From Vibrio sp. CB1-14 (GTDB lineage Bacteria; Pseudomonadota; Gammaproteobacteria; Enterobacterales; Vibrionaceae), in NCBI RefSeq assembly GCF_040412085.2, contig NZ_CP115921.1, forward strand, positions 62,001 to 126,000: DNA of 64,000 nt, read 5' to 3'. Positions 38,488 to 47,440 of the stretch are shown here, in pieces. Under the pieces are notes generated by a model that was not told where the DNA came from, made no database searches, and was given only the letters and a program-made list of their open reading frames with translations. The position numbers and the translations under genes were made by a program. Numbering within the stretch: the first letter of the stretch is position 1; the number at the start of each line of letters is the position of its first letter.

Positions 38488-38567
38488 TCATATGACTATT
38501 AATTAAAGATTGTTAACAGGCAAAGTGGGCTACACTTTTGTTATTACACGTTTCATTGGTGCCATGA

Positions 38568-39047
38568 ATGGTAGATATTGCAAAACGACGTTTGTTTAGA
38601 CGCAAAGCCATCGATCCTACTCAAATCAGACTCCCTTGGGTCAACAATCTTGAACAGTTTACAGACTTATGTACCCGCTGTGGAAAATGCGAAGAAGTTT
38701 GTGAAACAGAAATTATCCATAAAGGCGACGGCGGCTACCCTGCTATCGACTTCGCAGTTGATGAATGTACCTTTTGCTACAAGTGTGCAGAAATCTGCCC
38801 AGAGCCTATATTTAATGGTATCAAGACACAACCATGGAACGCCAAAGCCGTCATTAATGACACTTGCTTAGCGCATAATAATGTTGAGTGCAGAAGCTGT
38901 GGTGATAGCTGCGAAACAATGGCGATTACGTTTAAGTTACGTGCAGGTGGCGTCGCGTTACCTCAATTGGAGTTAGCAGATTGTAATGGATGTGGAGCCT
39001 GTGTGTCTCCGTGCCCTACTTCTTCTATCTCAGTGAGCAATGTCTAG
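38568..39047 (+). CDS. napF: nap operon ferredoxin-type protein NapF
   Basis: This 159-residue cytoplasmic iron-sulfur protein has cysteine clusters for four-cysteine [4Fe-4S] binding: CTRCGKCEEVC, CTFCYKCAEIC, CRSCGDSC and CNGCGACVSPC. It is thought to help load or mature NapA. The first gene of napFDABC, it begins at the second of two overlapping ATGs. An FNR-like box and NarP palindrome lie upstream. Confidence 0.95.
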   Translation: MVDIAKRRLFRRKAIDPTQIRLPWVNNLEQFTDLCTRCGKCEEVCETEIIHKGDGGYPAIDFAVDECTFCYKCAEICPEPIFNGIKTQPWNAKAVINDTCLAHNNVECRSCGDSCETMAITFKLRAGGVALPQLELADCNGCGACVSPCPTSSISVSNV

Positions 39048-39083
39048 AAACAGAATTAAAAATAACAAAGAGAACACCATTTA

Positions 39084-39389
39084 ATGTCACTAAACGAAGT
39101 ACATATCTCAAGTTTGGTAGTTAACTGCAAGGCAGAACACCTCGCAGAAGTTAAGAGCGAAATCGAGAAATTCGATAACGCAGAGATCTATGGAGACAGT
39201 GAGGAAGGCAAGATCGTTGTCGTCCTAGAGACCGAAAACCAAGGTTTCGTCACTGACACTATTGACGCTATCAACAACTTACCTAACGTCCTAACCTGCG
39301 CCTTGGTGTTTCACCAAATTGAGTCCGGGCTAGACGACGATGAAAATAACACTGGAAGTAACCATTCCCAATTAGAGGGTGAAGTATGA
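39084..39389 (+). CDS. napD: NapA chaperone NapD
   Basis: NapD binds the twin-arginine signal peptide of NapA and delays export until the cofactor is in place. The 101 residues show the family pattern: [17 protein letters not shown] at the start, then [15 protein letters not shown]. The last four bases overlap the napA start (ATGA), so the two are translationally coupled. The C-terminal tail beyond residue 88 is acidic and variable. Confidence 0.94.
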   Translation: MSLNEVHISSLVVNCKAEHLAEVKSEIEKFDNAEIYGDSEEGKIVVVLETENQGFVTDTIDAINNLPNVLTCALVFHQIESGLDDDENNTGSNHSQLEGEV

Positions 39390-41875
39390 AAATGACAAGA
39401 CGTGCGTTCGTGAAAGCGAACGCAGCGGCATCAGCGGCGGCTGTAGCGGGTATTACCCTTCCTGCATCAGCAACCAACCTAATTGCTAGCTCCGACCAAA
39501 CAAAAATTACCTGGGATAAAGCACCTTGTCGTTTCTGTGGTACAGGCTGTTCTGTACTAGTAGGGACGCAAAACGGTAAAGTTGTTGCGACCCAAGGTGA
39601 CCCTGAAGCGCCAGTTAACAAGGGTTTGAACTGTATCAAAGGTTACTTCCTGTCTAAAGTGATGTACGGTAATGATCGTCTAACACAACCTCTACTTCGT
39701 ATGAAAGATGGCAAGTTCGACAAAGACGGTGAGTTTGCACCTATCTCTTGGGACGAAGCGTTCGACATCATGGCTGAGAAATGGAAAGCGTCTCTCAAAG
39801 CCAAAGGCCCAACAAGCATCGGTATGTTTGGTTCTGGTCAGTGGACCGTGATGGAAGGTTACGCTGCAGCTAAAATGATGAAAGCAGGTTTCCGTTCAAA
39901 CAACATCGACCCGAACGCTCGTCACTGTATGGCATCTGCGGTAGTGGGTTTCATGCGTGCCTTTGGTATTGATGAGCCTATGGGTTGTTACGATGATTTC
40001 GAGAACGCTGATGCATTCGTGCTTTGGGGTTCAAACATGGCAGAGATGCACCCGGTACTTTGGACGCGTATTACTGACCGTCGCCTAAGTCACCCTCATG
40101 TTCGCGTTAACGTACTGTCTACGTACTACCACCGTTCATTCGAGCTTGCAGATCACGGTTACATCTTTAATCCACAGTCTGACCTTGCGATCGCAAACTT
40201 CATCGCTAACTACATCATTCAAAACGATGCGGTTAACTGGGACTTCGTAAACAAACACACGAACTTCAAACAAGCTGATACCGATATCGGTTACGGTCTA
40301 CGCGATGACGATCCACTGCAAAAAGCAGCAGCAAACCCTAACTCTGGCAACATGAGTGATATCTCATTCGAAGAGTACAAAAAATCTGTTGCTCCATACA
40401 CAGTAGAAAAAGCATCAGAGATCTCAGGTGTTGAGCCAGAGAAATTGATTGAGCTTGCGAAACAATACGCCGATCCAAACACTAAAGTGATGTCACTTTG
40501 GACTATGGGTATGAACCAACATACTCGTGGTGTATGGATGAACGGTTTGGTTTATAACATCCACCTACTAACAGGTAAGATCGCTACTCCGGGTAACAGC
40601 CCATTCTCACTGACTGGCCAGCCATCAGCATGTGGTACTGCTCGTGAAGTTGGTACTTTTGCTCACCGTCTACCGGCTGATATGGTAGTTGCAAACCCTA
40701 AACACCGTGCGATTGCTGAGAAAGAATGGAAACTGCCAGAAGGCACGATCCCACCAAAACCTGGTTTCCACGCTGTACTGCAAGACCGTATGTTGAAAGA
40801 CGGCGTTCTAAACTGCTACTGGGTTCAATGTAATAACAACATGCAAGCCGGTCCTAACATTAACGAAGAGCGTCTGCCCGGCTACCGCAACCCGGAAAAC
40901 TTCATTGTTGTTTCTGACCCATACCCTACAGCGACAGCGCAAGCTGCTGACCTTGTTCTTCCAACCGCTATGTGGATTGAAAAAGAAGGGGCTTACGGTA
41001 ACGCAGAACGTCGTACTCAAGCTTGGTACCAACAAGTAGAAACTGTAGGCGAAGCAAAATCTGACTTGTGGCAAGTTATGGAATTCTCTAAGCGCTTCAA
41101 GATGGAAGACGTTTGGCCAGAAGAGCTTCTAGCTAAATCTCCAGAGTACCGTGGTAAGACAATGTACGACATGCTGTTCAAAAACGGTCAAGTCGATAAG
41201 TACCCTATTGAAGAAGCTCGTGAGCTAAACGACGATGCGCACCACTTCGGTTACTACGTTCAAAAAGGTCTGTTCGAAGAGTACGCAGCATTTGGTCGCG
41301 GCCATGGTCACGACTTAGCACCATACGATGTTTACCATCAAGTACGTGGTTTACGTTGGCCGGTTGTTGATGGTAAAGAAACACTTTGGCGCTACAAAGA
41401 AGGTTCGGATCCTTACGCGAAAGCCGGTTCTGGCTGGGACTTCTACGGCAAGCCAGACGGCAAAGCTTGGATTATTTCAGCACCGTACGAAGCGCCACCA
41501 GAAGTGCCAGACGAAGAATTTGACTTGTGGCTATGTACCGGCCGTGTTCTAGAGCACTGGCACACAGGTACTATGACTCGTCGTGTTCCTGAGCTGTATA
41601 AAGCAGTCCCTGATGCTGTGTGTTACATGCACCCAGAAGATGCCAAGGCTCGCGGTGTACGTCGCGGTGAAGAAATTCTCATGGCAAACAAACGCGGTGA
41701 AGTACGTGTCCGTGTTGAAACACGTGGTCGTAACCGTCCACCTAAAGGTTTGGTATTCGTACCATTCTTCGATGCTCGTATCCTAATCAACAAGTTGATT
41801 CTCGATGCGACTGATCCTCTGTCCAAACAGACAGACTTCAAGAAGTGCCCTGTTAAGATCACCAAATTGGCTTAA
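39386..41875 (+). CDS. napA: periplasmic nitrate reductase catalytic subunit NapA
   Basis: Reduces nitrate to nitrite in the periplasm with bis-MGD molybdenum cofactor and one [4Fe-4S] cluster. The Tat signal [13 protein letters not shown] starts the protein. The cluster cysteines are C48, C51, C55 and C83, and the molybdenum ligand is C181 in [10 protein letters not shown]. At 829 residues it is the size of E. coli NapA. The start overlaps napD by four bases; a second in-frame ATG lies two codons later. Codon bias suggests high expression. Confidence 0.98.
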   Translation: MKMTRRAFVKANAAASAAAVAGITLPASATNLIASSDQTKITWDKAPCRFCGTGCSVLVGTQNGKVVATQGDPEAPVNKGLNCIKGYFLSKVMYGNDRLTQPLLRMKDGKFDKDGEFAPISWDEAFDIMAEKWKASLKAKGPTSIGMFGSGQWTVMEGYAAAKMMKAGFRSNNIDPNARHCMASAVVGFMRAFGIDEPMGCYDDFENADAFVLWGSNMAEMHPVLWTRITDRRLSHPHVRVNVLSTYYHRSFELADHGYIFNPQSDLAIANFIANYIIQNDAVNWDFVNKHTNFKQADTDIGYGLRDDDPLQKAAANPNSGNMSDISFEEYKKSVAPYTVEKASEISGVEPEKLIELAKQYADPNTKVMSLWTMGMNQHTRGVWMNGLVYNIHLLTGKIATPGNSPFSLTGQPSACGTAREVGTFAHRLPADMVVANPKHRAIAEKEWKLPEGTIPPKPGFHAVLQDRMLKDGVLNCYWVQCNNNMQAGPNINEERLPGYRNPENFIVVSDPYPTATAQAADLVLPTAMWIEKEGAYGNAERRTQAWYQQVETVGEAKSDLWQVMEFSKRFKMEDVWPEELLAKSPEYRGKTMYDMLFKNGQVDKYPIEEARELNDDAHHFGYYVQKGLFEEYAAFGRGHGHDLAPYDVYHQVRGLRWPVVDGKETLWRYKEGSDPYAKAGSGWDFYGKPDGKAWIISAPYEAPPEVPDEEFDLWLCTGRVLEHWHTGTMTRRVPELYKAVPDAVCYMHPEDAKARGVRRGEEILMANKRGEVRVRVETRGRNRPPKGLVFVPFFDARILINKLILDATDPLSKQTDFKKCPVKITKLA

Positions 41876-41952
41876 CAGAGAACGAATGAGCGAAACGGCT
41901 GCTCCAGTAGGAGTAGCCATCGAAGAATTAGCCTAAAGGCGGAGAAACAAAA

Positions 41953-42414
41953 ATGAAAAAATTGATTGTTGCTATTCTCTCTGTTGGTGCACTTATCGCC
42001 GGCGTAGCACAAGCAGAATTGAATAACCCGGGTGGAACTGGTGGTCTAGATTCACTTCGTGGTAGTACTAACCTTGAAGACACTCGTCCTGCGGATGACT
42101 TCAAGCACACACCTAAAGACCAACTGGTAGAGAGTTCATATGTGTATCAGCCTCCACTGATCCCTCACCAGATTCGTAACTATGAAGTATCGCTTAACGC
42201 GAACAAGTGCTTGGCATGCCATAGCTGGAAAAATGCGAAAGAAGCAGGTGCAACCAAAATCAGTGTGACTCACTACATGAACCGTGAAGATGCTGTGTTG
42301 GCTGATATGTCTCCTCGTCGCTACTTCTGTCTTCAGTGCCACGTACCTCAAGTTGACGCTCAACCATTGGTTGGCAACGACTTCGAGCGCGTTGATTCAT
42401 TGCGTACTGAATAG
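41953..42414 (+). CDS. napB: dihaem cytochrome c NapB
   Basis: Electron-transfer subunit of NapAB. A signal peptide (about 1-21) is followed by haem motifs CLACH (86-90) and CLQCH (126-130), and by the family segment PPLIPHQI with the distal histidine. GGAG precedes the ATG. The protein has 153 residues. Confidence 0.96.
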   Translation: MKKLIVAILSVGALIAGVAQAELNNPGGTGGLDSLRGSTNLEDTRPADDFKHTPKDQLVESSYVYQPPLIPHQIRNYEVSLNANKCLACHSWKNAKEAGATKISVTHYMNREDAVLADMSPRRYFCLQCHVPQVDAQPLVGNDFERVDSLRTE

Positions 42415-42440
42415 CCAATTGAAGTAGAGAGAGGCTATAT

Positions 42441-43019
42441 ATGAAATTTTTAAAAGCGTTTTGGAAACGTCTTAAGTCACCAAGTAAAGTCGCGGCGGGT
42501 GTTGTCCTGTTCCTAGGCTTCTCTGGTGGGCTTTTGTTTTGGGGTGCCTTTAACACGGGTATGGAAATGACCAACACCGAGGAATTTTGCTCGGGCTGTC
42601 ATGCTCCTATCGTAGCGGAAATCCAGGAAACCATTCACTGGTCAAACCGTTCGGGTGTTCGTGCTATCTGTTCTGACTGTCACGTTCCACATAACTGGAC
42701 AGATAAAATCATTCGTAAGGTTCAAGCATCGAAAGAACTATTCGCTCACTATGTACTCGACACTATCGGTACAGAAGAGAAATTCCAAGCTCGTCGTGGA
42801 CACCTAGCAGAGCGCGAATGGGCACGACTAAAAGGTAACGACTCACTGGAATGTCGAAACTGTCATGAGTTCGATTTTATGGACTTTTCTGAACAGGGTC
42901 CACGAAGCGTTCAACAACACTCGACAGCGCTTGCGTCAGGTGAAAAGACTTGTGTAGATTGCCACAAAGGTATCGCACACCGTCTACCTGACATGGAAGG
43001 CGTTGAAGGCTGGCAATAA
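42441..43019 (+). CDS. napC: tetrahaem quinol dehydrogenase NapC
   Basis: NapC/NirT-family membrane cytochrome that passes electrons from menaquinol to NapAB. One N-terminal anchor (about residues 18-40) is followed by four haem motifs: CSGCH (50-54), CSDCH (77-81), CRNCH (138-142) and CVDCH (171-175). It has 192 residues. The short protein gene begins 11 bases downstream. napG and napH are absent, as in NapC-type systems that depend on this quinol oxidase alone. Confidence 0.96.
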   Translation: MKFLKAFWKRLKSPSKVAAGVVLFLGFSGGLLFWGAFNTGMEMTNTEEFCSGCHAPIVAEIQETIHWSNRSGVRAICSDCHVPHNWTDKIIRKVQASKELFAHYVLDTIGTEEKFQARRGHLAEREWARLKGNDSLECRNCHEFDFMDFSEQGPRSVQQHSTALASGEKTCVDCHKGIAHRLPDMEGVEGWQ

Positions 43020-43030
43020 AGGAGCACTGA

Positions 43031-43165
43031 ATGAGCACATTTGAATCGGTTATTTGGCACGTGCTTGGCTACGCCGCAATGCCGGTCATCATCTTGTCTG
43101 GATTTGTTGGGGTTGCAGCCGTATCACTTTGGTTGCTATCTCTTGGTAAAGACAAAGAGATATAA
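43031..43165 (+). CDS. 44-residue single-helix membrane protein at the end of the nap operon
   Basis: Translates as a 44-residue protein starting MSTFESVIWHVLGYAA and ending with LGKDKEI. Residues about 15-38 form one transmembrane helix (PVIILSGFVGVAAVSLWLL). GGAG lies seven bases before the ATG, the gap from napC is 11 bases and the terminator follows 20 bases after the stop, so it is very likely the last gene of the operon. It matches the remembered family TIGR02808 of short Vibrio/Photobacterium proteins, and in size and topology resembles NapE. Function unknown. Confidence 0.85.
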   Translation: MSTFESVIWHVLGYAAMPVIILSGFVGVAAVSLWLLSLGKDKEI

Positions 43166-43185
43166 ACACGTCTAATCAATCACTA

Positions 43186-43209
43186 AGCCTCGCATTCGCG
43201 AGGCTTTTT
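43186..43209 (+). terminator. nap operon terminator
   Basis: AGCCTCGC (43186-43193) and GCGAGGCT (43198-43205) around ATTC, then TTTTT. Confidence 0.92.
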
Positions 43210-43327
43210 ATTCGCAAACCAAAATGTCTACTATATTTAAATAAATCAATAAAATTAGATAAATAGAGTCAGGTTCCCTTCTAACAATGCAGGAATAACC
43301 TCGACCTTAATTAGGTTTCGCTTGTCC

Positions 43328-46300
43328 ATGTCCAAAAAGTCCAGTGGGTTAAAAAAATTCTCCATTCGCCGCGCAGTAGCGCTGCTCTTTATCGTCGCGA
43401 TCTCCGCCACAGCGATATTGTCTGCATCCGTAATTTATTCGCTAACCAAACAACGAGAAGTTGATACCGCGCTAGGCACGCTCGAACTTGTCTCCTCCAT
43501 CGTATCTGATCGACTAGAGCAGTTCGATAAAGTAGGAGAACAAACCACAAACCAGTTGACCTACTTACTAAATACAACACCCGGAAAAAAAACCACAGCA
43601 GAGCTTATCGAACTGTTTGGCGCCGCTTTCGTAGGCAATAACTTTTTGCACAGTATTTATATCGGTTTTGATGATGACCACTTTGTTCAATTGTTTAATG
43701 TTGAACCTGAATATATCCGCAGGCAGCTTGACCTAATGGAAGGCGAAACGTGGATGGTGGTTGAACACCAAACTAATAGCAACAGCCGAATTAAAACCAC
43801 TCGCTACTTCTTCGACAATTTGGAACCTAGCAGAGAGGTTACCAATCTTAGCAATTACTACCCAACAGAACGTGTCTGGTATACGCGCGCAAAACCCGGT
43901 TCAGTAAGCAAATCTCAGCCGTATTTATTTCACAACATCAGAATCACTGGGCAGACCTTCTCCAAACGCCTACCAGATCGTAATGCTGTCGTTGGAGTCG
44001 ATATCTCTCTAGCGGGACTTGATGGTCACTTTGAGCAATCCCTAGAAGGTGTCGAGCTTCTTAAAGGAGCAGAAGTTTATGTGAGCAGTTTCGATGGTCG
44101 AATAATCGGAGGTAATCATTTTGATTCAAAAAGTATTGATCTCCCTTATGTCAGTACCATGCCCCTAAGCGATGATCAAATCACTACCGTGATAAACGCC
44201 CCTGTACTCACCGTCTCTAACCAACTCAATTGGGAACCTATCGATTTTGCTGTGAGTGGTGAACCTTACGGATTGGCACCCGATCTATTTAGACTGATTT
44301 CCGATGCTACGGGTTTACAGTTCCAATATGTCAATGGTTTGCATTGGAGCGAACTCGTTGAAGGTTTCCAAAAGCAAAATATTGATATTCTTCAGTCTAT
44401 CGCCACGACTAACACCATTACCGAATCACACCTCGAAGGCGATATACTCTACGAACTCGACTATGCAGTGCTCTCGCACCAAAACGTCTCCGCGATAAAC
44501 TCACTATCAGATCTGTCCGGCAAAACCATCGGCATGATTGATGGCTGGTCAGTGACGCAAAGGCTTATCGATACATACCCTGACATAACCGTCTATCGAT
44601 ACGATACGTACAGCGACGCGATAAAAGATGCAAAGGATCAAAGAATAAGTGCGGTACTGGACAATCGAGCGATTCTCGTCAACAAACTAGCGCGGCATGA
44701 TGATGGAGAGCTAACCCTTCGAACTATTGCCGATGACAGTATTTTACCGAAAGGCTTTACCTTCGTCGCAAGGGAAGAACTTCAGCCGTATGTCACCCTT
44801 GTCAACCAGTCTCTTCAATATTTAAAAGAAATTGGTGTACTAGAACAAATAAAAACTCGCTGGCTGGCTTCCCCGAAACAAACCTTAGGGCACATTAACA
44901 ATGAGACGTTGTTATCACGTCTCGCCGACCCTGCAAGTTTTGGTGATATCACCGCAATTGATATCGACAATAAACCAAGTTACGTATTCGTCGATAAAGT
45001 AAACAACGTACCTGCGGAGTATCTAATCATATCGTTACCAGAAGAAAAAGTGCTGAGCCATGTCTATAACTACGTAATCTACAACGTACTGTGGACACTA
45101 GCAGCACTGGTAATCATGGTCCCCATTGTTTGGTATTTCAGTACCCCGCTTTCTAACCCTATCTATCGACTCGTTAAAGAAACAGACAAAGTTAAACGTC
45201 GTCAATATGACCAAGTCGAAAAGCACAGCAGTTCAATTCGTGAAGTCGATGAGCTTTCTACTGCCATCTTTGAAATGTCTCAATCCCTAAACCAATATCA
45301 GCAATCTCAGGAGGAGTTCATAGAATCGATAATCCAACTAATTGCGAAAACCATTGATAGCAAATCCCCATACACAGGAGGGCACTGCCTGCGCGTACCA
45401 GAGCTTGCGCTCATGTTGGTTGACGCAGCTGAACAGGAAAAAGATAACACGTTTGAGAATTTCCATTTTAAAAATGACGCGGAGCGCCGTGAGTTTAGGA
45501 TAGCCGCTTGGCTGCATGATTGCGGCAAAATAACCACACCAGAATACGTCGTAGATAAAGGTACAAAGCTTGAAACCAATTACAATCGCATCAATGAAGT
45601 CAGAACTCGCTTTGAAGTGTTATGGCGTGATGCAGAAATTGAGGCGCTGAAATCTGAAATTGACGGGCCAGAGAATAAACAGCAAATCATCGAAGCGCTC
45701 CAAGCTCGCCAACAAACGCTTCGCGAACAATTTGCCTTTGTTGCTAACGTCAATATCGGTGGCGAGTTTTTAAATGACCAAGACAAAGAGCGACTCATCG
45801 AGATAGCTAAACAGCCGTGGCAGCGCTATTTCGATAATCAATTAGGCTTATCACCGGCGGAAGAGAAACGCATGTCCAAACAAAGTAACTCACTCCCTGT
45901 CAGTGAATCGCTCCTCAGCGATAAAATCGAGCACGTTATCCATCATCACAGCGAGATTACTTACCCACCGGAGCTTGGCATAAAAGTGGATGTCCCTGAG
46001 CATCTCTATAACCTAGGGGAACTGCACAACCTCACCATATCACGAGGCACACTAACGGCCGAAGAGCGCTTTAAAATCAACGAACATATGATCACTGGCA
46101 TCCAAATGCTGAGTAGCATTCCATTTCCCGAAGATCTGCAGAACGTTGAGCGCATCGCCACCACTCACCACGAAACAATGAAAGGGACAGGATATCCAAG
46201 ACGGTTAACTGGAGACGAGTTATCTATACCCGAGCGAATTCTGGCGGTTTCCGATATTTTTGAAGCACTCACAGCCTCAGATAGACCGTACAAAAAAGCG

Positions 46301-46477
46301 AAAACCATCAGTCAATCACTCGATATTCTGCACAATATGGCGCTAGATAATCATGTGGATATCGAAGTCTTTCGTTTGTTTGTTCGCAGCAAAGTGTATA
46401 TGGATTACGCCAATCAGTTCTTAGAGCAAAGCCAAATTGATGCGGTAGATGAGAGTAAGTACCTCTCAGACAGTTAG
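43328..46477 (+). CDS. HD-GYP c-di-GMP phosphodiesterase with Cache-like and solute-binding sensor domains
   Basis: This protein of about 1049 residues has a first helix (about 15-40), a Cache-like periplasmic domain, a type-3 solute-binding domain (about 290-515), a second helix (about 590-610), HAMP and a C-terminal HD-GYP domain. The metal and catalytic motifs HDCGK (near residue 729) and HHETMKGTGYP (near 945) are intact, so c-di-GMP hydrolysis is expected. About 215 residues separate them, far more than the roughly 60 of compact HD-GYP domains, indicating an insertion. TTG at 43322 is an alternative start. It resembles V. cholerae VCA0681, also next to the nap operon (recalled). Confidence 0.92.
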   Translation: MSKKSSGLKKFSIRRAVALLFIVAISATAILSASVIYSLTKQREVDTALGTLELVSSIVSDRLEQFDKVGEQTTNQLTYLLNTTPGKKTTAELIELFGAAFVGNNFLHSIYIGFDDDHFVQLFNVEPEYIRRQLDLMEGETWMVVEHQTNSNSRIKTTRYFFDNLEPSREVTNLSNYYPTERVWYTRAKPGSVSKSQPYLFHNIRITGQTFSKRLPDRNAVVGVDISLAGLDGHFEQSLEGVELLKGAEVYVSSFDGRIIGGNHFDSKSIDLPYVSTMPLSDDQITTVINAPVLTVSNQLNWEPIDFAVSGEPYGLAPDLFRLISDATGLQFQYVNGLHWSELVEGFQKQNIDILQSIATTNTITESHLEGDILYELDYAVLSHQNVSAINSLSDLSGKTIGMIDGWSVTQRLIDTYPDITVYRYDTYSDAIKDAKDQRISAVLDNRAILVNKLARHDDGELTLRTIADDSILPKGFTFVAREELQPYVTLVNQSLQYLKEIGVLEQIKTRWLASPKQTLGHINNETLLSRLADPASFGDITAIDIDNKPSYVFVDKVNNVPAEYLIISLPEEKVLSHVYNYVIYNVLWTLAALVIMVPIVWYFSTPLSNPIYRLVKETDKVKRRQYDQVEKHSSSIREVDELSTAIFEMSQSLNQYQQSQEEFIESIIQLIAKTIDSKSPYTGGHCLRVPELALMLVDAAEQEKDNTFENFHFKNDAERREFRIAAWLHDCGKITTPEYVVDKGTKLETNYNRINEVRTRFEVLWRDAEIEALKSEIDGPENKQQIIEALQARQQTLREQFAFVANVNIGGEFLNDQDKERLIEIAKQPWQRYFDNQLGLSPAEEKRMSKQSNSLPVSESLLSDKIEHVIHHHSEITYPPELGIKVDVPEHLYNLGELHNLTISRGTLTAEERFKINEHMITGIQMLSSIPFPEDLQNVERIATTHHETMKGTGYPRRLTGDELSIPERILAVSDIFEALTASDRPYKKAKTISQSLDILHNMALDNHVDIEVFRLFVRSKVYMDYANQFLEQSQIDAVDESKYLSDS

Positions 46478-46489
46478 AGCAGGCTAAAT

Positions 46490-46520
46490 CAAAAAAGGGC
46501 ACCACGAGGTGCCCTAACTT
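46490..46520. terminator. bidirectional terminator between HD-GYP gene and secF
   Basis: AGGGCACC (46496-46503) and GGTGCCCT (46508-46515) with an A-run upstream and AACTTTA downstream; serves two convergent genes. Confidence 0.85.
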
Positions 46521-46535
46521 TAAATCAGCCACCGG

Positions 46536-47438
46536 TTAAGGTGCAGTGTCAATTTCAACCGGTTGATAGTGTTTCGCTTCAAGGTGCAGCCATTCTGGGA
46601 TAACAGTGCCCATCGAAATCGACGACCATGTACCAGAAAAAATACCGATAAACATCGCCGTAGCAAATCCTTGCAGCGCGTCACCACCCAGCAGCCATAG
46701 CGCTCCTACGGTAATTAGCGTCGTACCAGAAGTCACCATGGTTCGAGCAAATGTGGCAATGACGGCTTGGTCACTCACGTCCGCCGTTTGCTCATTCGGC
46801 TTCAGTTTCAGGATTTCACGAATTCGGTCGGCGATGATAATAGAGTCGTTCAACGAATAGCCCAACACGGCTAGAACCGCGGCAAATACCGTTAGGTTAA
46901 ACTCCATTTGGGTTAATGCGAAGAAACCCAAAACTAAGATCACATCGTGCAACAGCGCAGCTAATGCACCACTTGCTAAACGCCACTCAAATCGGAAGCT
47001 CAAATATCCAAGGATACACAGCAAACAAACCAACAGAGCTAAGCCACCTTGGTCGTATAGCTCTTGACCAACCTGAGCACCGACTATGCTGTCACTCACC
47101 ACTTTCGAGTGCGGATACGCATTCGCTAGCACTTCTTTGAACGCTTGATGTTTTGCTGCATCTTGGTCTGCAGCGTAACGAATTGTCCAACGGCCTTCTT
47201 CGCCCGATTTGGTGACAGAAATCCCCTCGCCCAATAGTGGCGTCAAGGTGTCTCGCAGCTCACTTTGAGTCGTAGCACTGCCCAGTTGAACTTCCGATAC
47301 CACGCCTCCAGTGAAATCTAGACCAAGATTCAATCCACGGATACCCACCGCAGCGACAGACAACACCACTAAACCAATCGACAATATATTGGTGAAATAA
47401 CGAACATTACGAATGTGCGATTTAAAGAACTGTTTCAT
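46536..47438 (-). CDS. secF: protein translocase subunit SecF (SecF2-type)
   Basis: Membrane partner of SecD that uses the ion gradient to pull exported proteins through the Sec channel. The 300 residues include the N-terminal LGLDFTGGV motif, a periplasmic domain and six helices with the conserved VLGYSLNDSIIIADRIRE and TTLITVGALWLLGGD. It starts two bases after the secD stop. The pair lacks yajC and tgt neighbours, unlike the housekeeping operon, and sits behind a VemP-like gene, so I read it as the second, inducible paralogue. Confidence 0.93.
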   Translation of the reverse strand: MKQFFKSHIRNVRYFTNILSIGLVVLSVAAVGIRGLNLGLDFTGGVVSEVQLGSATTQSELRDTLTPLLGEGISVTKSGEEGRWTIRYAADQDAAKHQAFKEVLANAYPHSKVVSDSIVGAQVGQELYDQGGLALLVCLLCILGYLSFRFEWRLASGALAALLHDVILVLGFFALTQMEFNLTVFAAVLAVLGYSLNDSIIIADRIREILKLKPNEQTADVSDQAVIATFARTMVTSGTTLITVGALWLLGGDALQGFATAMFIGIFSGTWSSISMGTVIPEWLHLEAKHYQPVEIDTAP

Positions 47439-47440
47439 GC

